A stretch of DNA of 64,000 bases. Source: Planctomycetota bacterium. Its GTDB lineage: Bacteria; Planctomycetota; UBA1135; GCA-002686595. This document shows positions 63,822-64,000 of this stretch, one piece after another (positions within the stretch are counted from its first letter, which is position 1; each line of letters begins with the position of its first letter). The notes beneath the pieces were generated by a model, which made no database searches, was not told the origin of the DNA, and saw only the letters and a program-made list of their open reading frames with translations. Position numbers and translations under genes: made by a program. Where the stretch lies: assembly GCA_012959785.1 (NCBI GenBank), contig DUCM01000010.1, forward strand, positions 288,721-352,720. Direction: 5' to 3'.

Positions 63822-64000
63822 ATGCTTCTTCGTACCTCCCTCAGCGCCTTCGGCGCCATTCTGCTGGCTTCGGGCGCCTTTGCCCAACAAGACGCCATCG
63901 GCAAGATCCAGACCGCTACAACCGTCAAGGATGCCGGCACCTACCACATGGCCACGGGCACCTGGACCCGCGCCAACTCGCCCATCGCCCAACTGCACGG
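63822..64000 (+). CDS. Exported protein, 5' part only
   Basis: 59 complete codons are inside the window, cut by its end. The ATG has AGGAG 8 bases upstream. A signal peptide is clear (MLLRTSLSAFGAILLASGAFA, cleavage expected before QQDAIG). The start of the mature part, KIQTATTVKDAGTYHMATGTWTR, is not recognised. Confidence 0.8.
   Translation, partial: MLLRTSLSAFGAILLASGAFAQQDAIGKIQTATTVKDAGTYHMATGTWTRANSPIAQLH

Overview
The window looks like a piece of chromosome from a high-GC member of the Planctomycetota (PVC group). The lineage call is an inference from gene content. A ThuA-like protein sits tail to tail with a very large protein carrying a PVC-type dehydrogenase propeller and a cytochrome c domain. 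The glycine-cleavage P-protein is split, there is a DUF1844 gene after pyrG, and there are many long exported or lipoprotein genes. A lysine-rich histone-like protein lies beside HU. kdsA, kdsB, a tandem lipid-A-synthase N-terminal-domain protein and several lipoproteins indicate a Gram-negative envelope with an LPS core. No phage, CRISPR array or intact insertion sequence was seen.

Layout. 1-9.2 kb, plus strand: end of a hydantoinase/oxoprolinase pair, then purA, uppS, cdsA, phoH, a 7TM-type HD phosphohydrolase, ybeY and a FliA/WhiG-type sigma factor, most of it tightly packed. 9.2-10.2 kb has no convincing gene. 10.2-20.4 kb: kdsA and a diacylglycerol-kinase-like gene (minus); an RmlD-like reductase and valS (plus); a sulfatase-modifying-factor-like exported protein and an HD-GYP response regulator (minus); an RluA-type pseudouridine synthase (plus). 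19.7-25.2 kb, minus: the glycine cleavage operon gcvT-gcvH-gcvPA-gcvPB-lipM, preceded by a single-aptamer glycine riboswitch with an intrinsic terminator behind it. 25.4-30.8 kb: two large surface or secreted proteins. 31.0-35.5 kb: a five-gene operon around an MglA-type small GTPase with three roadblock/LC7 proteins and a membrane-bound TPR-like protein, the most unusual system here. 35.8-37.6 kb: rpmB, histone-like protein, HU and a triplicated terminator. 37.6-42.0 kb, minus: EI24-like membrane protein, GT2 glycosyltransferase, LAB_N membrane protein, metG. 42.1-51.3 kb: glutaryl-CoA-dehydrogenase-like enzyme, UPF0261/Tm-1-like protein, ThuA-like protein, giant PVC multidomain protein, DUF1844. 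51.3-57.0 kb, minus: pyrG, kdsB, a lipoprotein and a GT-C-like membrane protein. 57.3-64 kb: LysM protein, sigma-54 response regulator, anmK, an exported HEAT protein with an internal pseudo-receiver, tRNA-Thr(CGU) and the start of another exported protein.

Two related long palindromes built from GTACCAGGTAC or its reverse complement lie between genes at 44.8 and 58.0 kb. They look like a dispersed REP-type family of this genome. Functionally the window mixes core genes (three translation enzymes or ribosomal proteins, purine and CTP synthesis, isoprenoid, phospholipid and KDO supply, one-carbon metabolism) with lineage-specific surface and signalling genes.
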